DNA from: Argyresthia goedartella
Lineage: Eukaryota; Arthropoda; Insecta; Lepidoptera; Argyresthiidae
Length of the DNA: 64,000 nucleotides
NCBI GenBank assembly: GCA_949825045.1
Contig: OX463832.1
Span: forward strand, 23,616,552-23,680,551
Direction of reading: 5' to 3'
The notes under the pieces were generated by a model that was not told the origin of the DNA, searched no databases, and saw only the letters and a program-made list of their open reading frames with translations. The position numbers and the translations under genes were made by a program. Positions 51,939 through 61,379 of the stretch are shown piece by piece. Positions within the stretch are counted from its first letter, which is position 1, and every line of letters begins with the position of its first letter.

Positions 51939-52325
51939 GACCCTGCCTACGAAACCAAGGGTCCCGGGTTCGAGTCCCGGTGGGGGCAAACATTTGTTTG
52001 ATGAGAACGGATGTTTGTAGCCTAGTCATGTTTGTTTATCTATCTAAGTATAATATTTTTCTATATAAGTATGTGTAGATCAATGTGTGTAAATAGTGTC
52101 CAAGGTATTATTATTATTATTATTGATATAGACCCAAACTAGGATTCCCTGTATCTTGGGTACTAGACAACGATACACATACTTATATAGATAAATATTA
52201 TACTTAGATAGATAAACAACCATGACTAGTTCTCATCAAACTAATATTTGCCCCCACCGGGACTCGAACCCGGGACCCTTGGCTTCGTAGGCAGGGTCAC
52301 TGCCGACTCGGCCATTCGGGTCGTC
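51939..52325. mobile_element. SINE A, copies 5 and 6, joined tail to tail
   Basis: 51939-52125 is a plus-strand copy with its head truncated (starts ACCCTGCCTACG, B box GGGTTCGAGTCC). Its (ATT)n tail at 52106-52124 is shared with a minus-strand copy that follows and ends with a full head at 52325. A further fragment of a minus-strand tail lies at 51888-51933. Confidence 0.85.
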
Positions 52326-52390
52326 TAATGTCGTCGTCGTTTGTATCGTATGTGCATATTATTAAACTAAACTGAACATCTAATGTACTT

Positions 52391-52863
52391 TTATCTACAA
52401 ACGTATCATAAAACCTCTTTACTGCGTTCAAAAACCGCACGTTACGATCAGCATTATGTTAAACTACTTGGTAAAAACTCGTTTCGTATCTGGAAAACTA
52501 CACATTATGGTCATTATGTGTAGTTTTTCTACATATAATGACATTCAAATTTCGAACGCCGACGCCCACCCGCGTGCCGTCCCTAGTTTGTCTGTGAAGT
52601 TGGTACTGACATTCAAATTTCGAACGCCGACGCCCGCCTGCGTGAAGTTGGTACTAAAGAACAAGCTAAACAATTGTAGAACCACAATGCCGGTCAAACA
52701 TACGGTTCCTGAACACATCAAAGAGAGCTTATGATTTGTGTGTAGATAAACTAGTGTATGTAACTGTACATAATTAGGCATAAAAACTCTCGAGTGATAT
52801 TATTAATGAAACCCACTCTCGAGTTTTAATGCCCTCCATTATGCAGCAGTCACAAACTACTAT
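52391..52863 (+). mobile_element. MITE family M1, copy e
   Basis: TTATCTACAAACGTATCATA to CACAAACTACTAT. It contains two copies of GACATTCAAATTTCGAACGC about 60 bp apart, i.e. an internal duplication also seen in copy d. Confidence 0.85.
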
Positions 52864-52944
52864 AATACTGTAGTGATGTTAACTATAGGTATGTTAGTTT
52901 ACCCACGTTACATGTGCTATGAGAAATAAAAAAGTCTTTTGTCT

Positions 52945-53010
52945 TTTTCGCTGTTTATGGTTCCCACGACCCAGGGTATCCTAGTGTGGGGCCAGAGGCA
53001 ATGTTTATGC
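52945..53010 (+). mobile_element. SINE B body fragment, copy 4
   Basis: TTTATGGTTCCCACGACCCA, GGGTATCCTAGTGTGGGGCC. Head missing. Confidence 0.6.
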
Positions 53011-54110
53011 TTGTATGTAAATGTTTATGTTATGTTATGATAGCTTTGAAAATGACTATTGTATTTCACCTGATATATATCGAAATGTCGTCGCTCGGTC
53101 TAAAACACAGCGTCACGCCTATTTCCATACGGAGTGGCAGAGGCACACTTGTGCACACTTGTGCCCACTTTAAGACGAGCGAATGGCGACAGAACTCGGC
53201 GCGAGTAGGTATTTACCAAAATACAAGCTATCTCAGAGCTATAAGAGCGCAATTGCCTAAATTTTCGGCCGAATCATGCTTTTGGGCGGTAACGTTTTTC
53301 TACCCCTAAACCTTTATGGAATAAGACAAATTTGGTCTCATTCGTTTCCACACATCATAAACGATGCTTTTGGTTATTCCTTTTTTTGAAAATCTGGCTT
53401 GATTGGTTAAAAATAAATAAAATGCTGGAGGGTTTTTTTTGGTCAAAAAAGTGAATGTTTAGGTCCTTATATTTACTAAAATACAAAATATTTCAAAAGA
53501 ACAAAACGCACGAGCATAGTTTTTCATAGTATCTCAAACATGTGAAAAAATTGTGAAAATCGGACAAGGTTTAAGGGGTGAAAAAGGTTACCGCTTATTG
53601 TATGGAGGCTCGCGCCCACACGATTCTCTTAAGCCAGTTATTTAATACTCCACTTTGCGTGACAGGGGGCTAGCCCATTGCCGCTGGTTACTATTTAGAT
53701 GCAACAATAATAACGATTTCGCCAGATACCAACAATGCGGGAACTTTCTTGGCCTAAGTGCCGAACATTCGGACAGATCTACTTTGTAAAAGAATCTTCT
53801 TAAAAAATACTTGCTTTTTGACGTGATAACGTCTTTAAAATCGTTTTAGTCGGGTGACTTGTTCAGAAACTTGTGTCACACCAAAACCTCACGAGCGCGA
53901 TCGCAGGTATAACGAGAGAGAGACGGACCGATCTCCCGTCTCATCTCGAGCGCTGCCAGTCATTCCGTGAAACTTGTCACGCGGAATCCTCACGAGCGGA
54001 GGCTTATCACGTAAACATCTCGATCGTAAACCTACTTTACAAACAACCATTTTTCTCGACAATATAATGTATGTACGCAAGATCCATTCAACATATTCCA
54101 AAATTAGCGA
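53011..54110. other. Stretch without a supported gene
   Basis: 53090-53200 repeats sequence seen at 42905-42965 (AGCGTCACGCCT, GTGGCAGAGGCA, TTGTGCCCACTTTAA). 53810-54060 is a diverged relative of the tandem unit at 36443. No coding region recognised. Confidence 0.4.
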
Positions 54111-54118
54111 TAGCTGTA

Positions 54119-54586
54119 CAGACCTATCAACTTAAGCTGATACTTGCATTTGTGTGAGTGAACGTGTGTACGCACCGCTTCCCTGCCGCCCGCTCACATA
54201 TTTCACTTCACCTCCGGTACTGGTAGCAGATAGACGTGTAATTTTATGTGATTGATTGTGTTTGAAATATTAGTGAAATGGCTCCTACTGCTCCTGGCTG
54301 CTGCTAATGGCTCCTACAATCGACGATATAACGGAACGATTAATTATTAACACAGGCTCTGACTCTGATGAATCATCAGACGAGAGTGAAGATGAAGATG
54401 CAATGAGCGGAGTAGAAGAGTTATAAGATTCAGTCATTATGAGGTCGAGAATTGGACAGTTGGTAACATTGTGTTTTATGGACTTCGTTTAAATAAAACA
54501 TTGATTTTATTTGTATGTGTTTTACTAACTGTCCTTTTGGCGATCACTCACACAAATGCAAGTATCAGCTTAAGTTGATAGGTCTG
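54119..54586. mobile_element. Intact Tc1/mariner-like MITE with perfect 43-bp TIRs
   Basis: TIRs at 54119-54161 and 54544-54586 are identical (CAGACCTATCAACTTAAGCT at the outer ends) and TA lies on both sides (54117-54118, 54587-54588). Total 468 bp. The plus strand inside has a 39-codon frame, MAPTIDDITERLIINTG then Ser/Asp/Glu-rich sequence ending GVEEL (54307-54426), followed by AATAAA. That looks like the acidic C-terminal tail of a Tc1-like transposase, so this is probably an internal deletion product of a larger transposon. Perfect TIRs suggest recent activity. Confidence 0.9.
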
Positions 54587-54879
54587 TAGTGATAACCTAA
54601 GAAATTGTCACAGACTAGTTGCGTGCGCCCCGGATTAGACTCGCAAAGTCAGCAATTATTTCAAGGGTCAATGTATCCTCTTCTAAAACAGGGTGCCTCT
54701 GGAGGTTGGAGCAATTTGAAATCCATGTAAAGACCACTTTACCCTAAAACGGCATGTCGCAGTTGGTTGGTTAAATACCTACTTAAATCAGACACTTAAC
54801 TAACTCTCTAGACCGTTAATGTAGTGTTATTGCGAACTAGGATTTTCCTGTATAATTAACTCTCCTGTCCTGCCTAGGT

Positions 54880-54995
54880 TTGCTGGAAGAAATCTCTTTT
54901 TAGAGATAAGCTCGCCTTTGCTTATTACATTACTTTTAATTGTCTGTAACTTTATATTATCTATGCAATAAAGAATAAAGAATAAAGAAAGAAAG
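54880..54995 (+). repeat. LINE 3' end
   Basis: CCTAGGTTTGCTGGAAGAAA, TCTCTTTTTAGAGATAAGCT and a tail of AATAAAG repeats. The small hairpin CTCTTTTTAGAG is typical of a 3' LINE motif that is widespread in moths, to my knowledge. Another copy of the motif is at 56372-56412. Confidence 0.65.
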
Positions 54996-55141
54996 AATTA
55001 AATACCGACGTTTAACCAAGTCACCAGCATTTTGATTTAAATAAAGCATCGTCGAAAACGTTTAACAATCTGTCTTACCGAAAGCCGGCGTTGAAAAACA
55101 AGATGGCGTCACGGCAACAGCTGATTTGCACAGCATAGACC

Positions 55142-55262
55142 AGGGCAAAACATTGTGGTAGCTTAGGTGAAGGGTAAAGGGGGTGAGCGAAGCGAAGCCC
55201 CCTTTAACCTTCGTGTTAGGTTGAACATGTAAGAACAACAAAAATACTTAAAACATGAACTT
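55142..55262 (+). repeat. Repeat K, copy 7
   Basis: GGGCAAAACATTGTGGTAGC to GAACATGTAAGAACAACAAA. The left arm has CTGATTTGCACAGCA; the right arm motif is not evident. Confidence 0.8.
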
Positions 55263-55391
55263 CATAGAACACATAAAAATATTTATATTGTTTATGTATG
55301 TCTTGTTGCCTATGAACGTTTAGACAACTCGTTAAACGTTTCGTTCACTCACTTGTCTGACGGAATTTTAGTGACTTGGTTCTCGGTGACC

Positions 55392-55543
55392 TGGAGCTCT
55401 ATTTTTGAATCACTCGCGTCATGGCGAGCGCTCGCCAAGCTCAACGATTGGTTCATATCACTCGACGAAACTAAGTTCCACCAATCGTGTCGCTTGGAGA
55501 GCGCTCGCTTCCGAGGCGAGTGATTCTAAAATAGAGCTCCTGG
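55392..55543. mobile_element. Fold-back MITE
   Basis: The left arm GGAGCTCTATTTTTGAATCA, CTCGCGTCATGGCGAGCGCT is mirrored by the right arm AGCGCTCGCTTCCGAGGCGA, GTGATTCTAAAATAGAGCTCC in part. Arms about 50 bp, loop about 50 bp. Confidence 0.8.
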
Positions 55544-55691
55544 TTCGGTATTTAATTAACGGTAGAGAGTTAGTTAACTGTCTGATTTAATCAACTAACT
55601 GCGGCACATACACAGATTCAAGATTAGATGAATGACAAGATACGTCTAACTCAACACAGAACTTGCTTTATAATTTTGTAATGGTTTATTT

Positions 55692-55911
55692 AGTAAAGAG
55701 GATCTATACAGACCATGAGAGTGAGTGAAATAGACTACAACTATTTTCGTGAAAAGTCAATAGATTGTATTTTAAATCGCAAAATGTAGTTTACAGAGTT
55801 ATTGGTGCGGCTACTTTACTACTTGATTTTGATTGAATCTAAAATACTTACCTATAAATTGGTTCACAGTCCGCCCTGTTAGCGAGGTCTACTGCCCACA
55901 GGGCCACTAGT
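55692..55911. repeat. Direct repeat of about 215 bp, copy 1 (copy 2 at 57870-58079)
   Basis: Both copies run from AGTAAAGAGGATCTATACAG to GCCACAGGGCCACTAG-like ends with few changes. On the minus strand each contains an exon-like block (open in copy 1, ending ATTTATAG|GTAAGT with a good donor); copy 2 lacks two bases there, which breaks that frame. It may be part of a repeat rather than a gene. Confidence 0.7.
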
Positions 55912-55947
55912 GTACACACTGGTAAGTTGTTTATTATTTTTATTATT

Positions 55948-56330
55948 TTATCTACACGCGTATCATAAACCCTCTTTACTGCGTACAAAAACTGCACGTT
56001 ACGATCAGCATAATTTTTGGCCATTATGTGTAATTTTTCTGCATATTATGACATTCAAATTTCGAACGCCGACGCCCGCCTGCGTGCCGCGCATACTTTG
56101 TTTGTGAAGTTGGTACTACTGAACAAGCTAAACAAGTGCAAAGAAATTACAAAACACATCAAAGAGAGCTTATGATATGTGTGTAGATAAACTAGTGTAT
56201 GTAACTGTACATAATTAGGCATTAAAACTCTCGAGTGATATTATTATGAAACTCGCCTTCGGCTCGTTTCATAAACCCACTCTCGTATATTAATGCCCTC
56301 CATTATGTAGCAGTCACATAAACTACTATT
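55948..56330 (+). mobile_element. MITE family M1, copy f
   Basis: TTATCTACACGCGTATCATA to CATAAACTACTATT, including CTCGCCTTCGGCTCG at the centre of the right fold-back. Confidence 0.87.
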
Positions 56331-56503
56331 ACGTTCTGCACATGCTCTACCTGTAATGTGTCCTGTTAATCCTAGGTTTGCTGGTAGAAATCTCTTTTTA
56401 GAGATAAGCTCGTTATTGTACTCGTAGTTTCCATTTTGATGTACATACCTGTATCTTCTGTTTTTGTGCAATAATACTGTATTTACACAAGTAGAAAGTA
56501 GGT

Positions 56504-56934
56504 AATAGTAGTTTATGTGACTGCTACATAATGGAGGCCATTAATACTCGAGAGTGGGTTTATGACACGAGCCGAAGGCGAGTTTCATAATAATATCACT
56601 CGAGAATTTTAATGCCTAATTATGTACAGTTACATACACTAGTTTATCTACACACATATCATAAGCTCTCTTTGATGTGTTCAGGAACCGCATGTTTGAC
56701 CGGCATTGTGGCTCTGCAGTTGTTTAGCTTGTTCTGTAGTACCAACTTCACGCAGGCGGGCGTCGGCGTTCGAAAATTGAATGTCATAATATGCAGAAAA
56801 ATTACACATTATGGTCATAATGTGTAATTTTTCAGATAAGAAATGATTTTTTACAAAGTAGTTTAATATTATGCTGAACGTAACGTGCGGTTTTTGTACG
56901 CAGTAAAGAGGGTTTATGATACTTGTGTAGATAA
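56504..56934 (-). mobile_element. MITE family M1, copy g
   Basis: Inverted relative to copy f and only 170 bp away: AATAGTAGTTTATGTGACTG at the left and GTGTAGATAA at the right. The 170-bp spacer holds a LINE 3' motif. Confidence 0.87.
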
Positions 56935-56999
56935 ATAAAGTAATATAAATATTGCAGGAAAATCTTATATACATCTAACCAGGCCCATAATAAACTCAA

Positions 57000-57180
57000 C
57001 AAGGCTTGTGTTATGGGTACTTAGACGACGATATATTTAATAAAGATAAATACTTATCTAAATATGTACATAGAAAACATCCAAGACTAAGAAACAAATA
57101 TTCATGCTCATCACACAAATATTTGCCCTTGCCGTGATTCGAACCCAGGACCGTCAGCTTCGTAGGCAGGGTCACTATAA
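57000..57180 (-). mobile_element. SINE C, copy 2
   Basis: Minus-strand head CCTGCCTACGAAGCTGACGG with B box GGTTCGAATC, body TTTGTGTGATGAGCATGAAT and TTAGTCTTGGATGTTTTCTA. Matches 45041-45250. Confidence 0.75.
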
Positions 57181-57359
57181 GTATAAGTCTTACTTAAGTT
57201 GCACTGTACATAAGAAGCTGTTTGCGCATTCGGCTGTAAGTGAGATAATACTGTCTTGAACTCATAAATAAGGCATTGACTTGTGGAGATACGTGCATCA
57301 CAAACAACGTAATGCGATACCGAATCACATGGCTAATCGGTGTGTGATATCAAAAAAAA

Positions 57360-57690
57360 CTTTAATTTTAATCCCCGACAAAAAAGGGGGATGTTATAAG
57401 TTTGAAGCGTCGGTATGTCTGTGGCATCCTAGCACTCAAACGGGTGGTCGGATTTCAATGCGGTTTTCTGTAAATGGTAGTAGACTTCCCTGCGATAGTT
57501 GACCCAGCGAGCGAAGGGCTCCATTTCGACAAGATAGGAGTCCGATTTTGCTTTCGCCCCGTCTATGTCTCTATGTGTGTCTGTCAGTTTCGGTCTAGGG
57601 GCCACAGTTTTCAAGCGATCCTCACAAAACTTGGCACACGTGTTCCTTGAATTAAAAGATGTTTTTTGTTGAGAGCTTTTCTCCATTTTC
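57360..57690 (+). repeat. Dispersed repeat with GTTATAAGTTTGAAGC and TGGCATCCTAG
   Basis: Starts with CCCCGACAAAAAAGGGGGAT and includes AAACGGGTGGTCGGATTTCA and CGGTTTTCTGTAAATGG. A related fragment lies at 11780-11945. Common lepidopteran repeat style; no gene. Confidence 0.55.
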
Positions 57691-57869
57691 CATTTCCATT
57701 CTTAGGTTTTTTTTATTTATTTTATTTGAAACTTATCAAATTAAAGAGCTACGCGAGCCGGTTCTAAAAATATACTACACCATTACCTTTCAGCCGCCTG
57801 TTTTCTAAAAATCCAATAAATATTTTCACAACATACCAAGTTTGAACTCCTCGAAGTAGGAGACGGATT

Positions 57870-58079
57870 AGTAAAGAGGATCTATACAGACCATGAGAGT
57901 GAGTGAAATAGTATTTTCGTGAAAAGTCAATAGATTGTATTTCAAATAGCAAAATGTAGTTTACAAAGTTATTGGTGCGGCTACTTTACTACTTGATTTT
58001 GATCGAATCTAAAATACTTACCTATAAATTGGTTCACAGTTCGCCCTGTTAGCGAGGTCTTGCCCACAGGGCCACTAGT
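57870..58079. repeat. Direct repeat copy 2 (partner of 55692-55911)
   Basis: Same orientation as copy 1, 2.18 kb away, shortened by small deletions including 2 bases in the exon-like block. Confidence 0.7.
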
Positions 58080-58227
58080 TCTTAGATATGTTTAGTTAAA
58101 AGAGGTTTGTTTTGTTCGAAAGTTATCGGCTCAACAAGGAAACTAATGAAACAAATTTTATTTTAGACCAGGAGGTTACCACAACCTCGTATGCCGTTCA
58201 GTTTAGGAACCTCAACATAACATAATC

Positions 58228-58345
58228 ATAAACATTTACATACAGGCACATACATTGCTTCTGACCCCACACCAGGATATCCTGTATCATGGGAACCAGA
58301 AATGGCGACGTCACACACATAAAAACATCCAAGACCATAATTCCA
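58228..58345 (-). mobile_element. SINE B body, copy 5
   Basis: CAGGCACATACATTGCTTCT, GACCCCACACCAGGATATCC, CGACGTCACACACATAAAAA. The tRNA-like head is missing. Confidence 0.65.
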
Positions 58346-58369
58346 TCCATAAACCATCCAAGATTATAA

Positions 58370-58990
58370 GGGTTCCGTTTTTTAGGGTTCCGTACCTCAA
58401 AAAGAGGAACCCTTATAATATCACTCGCGTCCGTCTGTCACAGACACATTTCTCAGGAACTATAAGAGATAGAGGGTCTTGAAATCTTCTGCAAAAATAC
58501 TTATCCTGATGACCGCAATATTAGTCTAAAATTCTGAAAAATATACAGAATATACAACTTAAGCCAAAGATTACAGGAAAACCCGGAATTGCCAAGGTTT
58601 TTTATTTATTTTGTAAACCACATACAAATTTATAAATGCACATGGATACGTACATGGAGTATGAAAGTAGCCGCACCAATCACTTTAATAACAACATTTT
58701 GCTATGTAAAATCCAAACTATTCACTCCACACCATCCCTACCATTGTACGCTGGTACAGAACCCTTCGTGGGCGAGTCCGACTCGCACTTGGCCGGTTTT
58801 TTAAGTTGTTGTTAGGGTTCCATACCCGAAGGTTTCATAACGGGAACCACGGCAGACTTAGCAATAAGCCTCCGCTGTCCGTCCGTCTTTTTCTTGTACC
58901 TACGACGTTATGGACGGAACCCTTCGTGTGCGAGTCTTTTTTTGGCCGCTTTTTAGGGCTCCGTACCTTAAAAAGGAAAAACGGAACTAT
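58370..58990. repeat. Repeat P, several pieces
   Basis: Four TAGGGTTCCGTACC or related starts (about 58383, 58813, 58955 and the GGAACCCTTCGTG blocks at 58759 and 58917) with intervening TATAAATGCACATGG and TGTCCGTCCGTC sequences. It looks like repeated insertion or rearrangement of one family. Confidence 0.6.
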
Positions 58991-59384
58991 TTTAGGATCA
59001 CTCGTTCATATGTCTGTCCGTCAGTGTGTCTTCTATTTTTAAACGACCGAATTCTGGACCGATTAAGTTGAAATTCGGTTAACTTATGTATTAGACGTGA
59101 CCACTAAACAAGAATGTCTTACGTAAACAAATTAATTTTAATTTGGTGTCCCTTTGGGCGGCAAATCAGGAAATAAAAAGTATTTCTTTCATGTAAAACA
59201 ACAAACTATATCGTGTGACATGTGAAATAAAAGGGCTCGATTACCCCAAATTATTTCTTCATAATTTTGAAATACTTAGTTAAAGAAGGATTAAGAAAAA
59301 AGAACCCTTGTCTGCGAAACTGCTGGTCCTAAAATTAAAAAAAATACGTAATGTAGCCTTACTTAAACATGGCAACAAATATAA

Positions 59385-59735
59385 TGATCACCAAAATATT
59401 TTTTTCCTACCCAAAATGGAGAAATGAACACCAAAAGTTGCAAAAATAGCAGGGCAAAATACTGCGACAGCTTAGGTGAAGGGTGAAGGGGGTGAGCGAA
59501 GCAAAGCCCCTTTTATCCTTCCCTTTATCCGTGTTAGGTTGAACATGTAAGAACAAAAAATACTTAAAACATAAACTTAAGTACACAAAACATAAAAAGA
59601 AGTTTGGTGATTACAGAAGATCACAGAAAAGAAGTTTATCCAAACATAATTTGGTGGACATTTATCCATTCTGACAGTAATTTCGAATTTATTGGTAGTA
59701 AAATAGGTGCGTTTTTGGTAATCGTTTAAACGTAA
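59385..59735 (+). repeat. Repeat K, copy 8 (arm motif TTTGGTGATC)
   Basis: Core at 59453-59570; arms AATGATCACCAAAATATT, AATGAACACCAAAAGTTG, then AGTTTGGTGATTACAG, AATTTGGTGGACATTT and GTTTTTGGTAATCGTTTA. Same overall structure as copy 1 at 10920-11260, with more mutations and an 8-14 bp duplication of CCCTTTATCC in the core. Confidence 0.8.
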
Positions 59736-59782
59736 GCCCTTAAATATTACAGGAAAACTGAACATAAATGTATGGTTTAAAT

Positions 59783-59798
59783 GGGGGGGGGGGGGGGG
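59783..59798 (+). repeat. Run of 16 G
   Basis: Uninterrupted G16, the same length as the run at 39490-39505. Confidence 0.9.
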
Positions 59799-60139
59799 TT
59801 AAACTAGATGTTTTTGTGCGACGGTACTGAATCCTTCCTGCGCGAGTCCGACTCGCACCTGGCCGTTTATTTTAATTGCCAGTGCCGGGCAGAGATACCA
59901 GGGATTCCCGTTAGTCACGATTCCTATTTGTTCCACTCTGTTAACAGTTACCATTTGCCTCTAAAGTTCCAGACGAGCGCCTTGTTACAACGTGCATATT
60001 TTGTGGAGGTTTCTTGTTATTATGCCGGTTCGGCGCCGGATACTGCGAAAGCCATAATACGCATAATATGCCGGATGCGCTAAATACCTACCTTAATAAC
60101 GGATTCGCGAAATGAAAATACTCATACGCGAAATGCCGT

Positions 60140-60558
60140 AATAGTAGTTAATGTGACTTCTACATAATGGAGGGCATTAATACTCGAGAGTGGGTTTATG
60201 AAACGAGCCGAAGGCGAGTCTACATACACTAGTTTATCTACAGACATATCATAAGCTCTCTTTGATGTGTTCAGGAACCGCATGTTTGACCGGCATTGTG
60301 GCATTGATCATTGCTCTGCAGTGGTTTAGCTGATTCTGTATATAGTACCAACTTCACAGACAACTAGGGGCGGCACGCAGGCGGGCGTCAGCGTTCGAAA
60401 TTTGAATGTCATAATTTGACAAATTTTGTACATTATGGTCATAATGTACAAATTTTCAGATAAGAAATGAATTTTTACCAAATAGTTTTACATTATGCTT
60501 GTCGTACCGTGCGGTTTTTAGACGCAGTAAAGAGGGTTTATGATACGTGTGTAGATAA
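60140..60558 (-). mobile_element. MITE family M1, copy h
   Basis: AATAGTAGTTAATGTGACTT to GTGTAGATAA in minus orientation, with GACCGGCATTGTGGCATTGA and the CATTATGGTCATAATG palindrome inside. Part of the central fold-back between GGCGAGT and CTACATACACTAG is deleted. Confidence 0.85.
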
Positions 60559-60559
60559 A

Positions 60560-61117
60560 ATAATAAAAACGCCGTAAAATAAAGAAAATAAGTAAGAAAA
60601 CGAAATGTTAGCGTTCTATCAACAACGGCTACCTTACCCCTTGATGGGTTTACAGGGTTAAAGTTGGAGTTTGAGTTGAAGTAGAGCTTATTTTTAACTA
60701 ATTTTACCATCTAATATAGGTTGTCTAAAAGCAAAATAAAATCTAAAAATGTCGCCTTGGTTTCCCCTTATCTACACTCCAACCATTAATACCCTGCCCG
60801 AAAATTAATGGTTATCAAGTACCCACTTAATATAGTGTATTTTCTACAAAAATACAAAAATTTTAGAAACTTTTTGGATATCTTCACAGCATATATTAGG
60901 CTTTTTCTGATGGACAGATACTGGAAGGACGTATGATGCAAATGCCAAGTCTGATGAGTTGGTGAAAGCTTCCGGTAGAGAGATTTATTTTTAGACAGTA
61001 GACAAATGCATGATGCATGCATCATCTCAAGAAGATTTTAGATAGGTACCGACCACGAATCAAGAAAGATGTTGATGACTCTACAGAAGACTTTTATCTT
61101 TTCCATATTCTTCATAA
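60560..61117. other. Stretch without a supported gene
   Basis: No recognised repeat or protein. A short GATGCATGCATCAT palindrome lies at 61010-61024. Confidence 0.35.
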
Positions 61118-61378
61118 ATGTCTACAAATAGTTATGGAGTGGAGTGTGTTGGTTTCAAGCTAAAACACCAGGTTCGTGAAGTCATGCGTAACGAGACCCG
61201 CACAATGCAGGCCGGCTCTTACCGCCATTCCAAGAACAATCCAGCCGACCTATTTCTCACAGCCGCAACCTCCCACGAAGACACCGACACTCAAAACAGG
61301 AGTTTCAATCTATCTTCTGGAACTTTAACACAACAAACCACTGTTAGATCTACAGAAACACAAAACAAGTTGTTTTAG
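61118..61378 (+). other. Unrecognised 86-codon open frame
   Basis: Begins MSTNSYGVECVGFKLKHQVR and ends TQNKLF, Thr/Asn/Ser-rich, without splice or poly(A) support. I do not recognise it. It may be a scrap of a retroelement or chance; codon choice does not show the G/C-ending bias of the exons in this window. Confidence 0.2.
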
Positions 61379-61379
61379 A

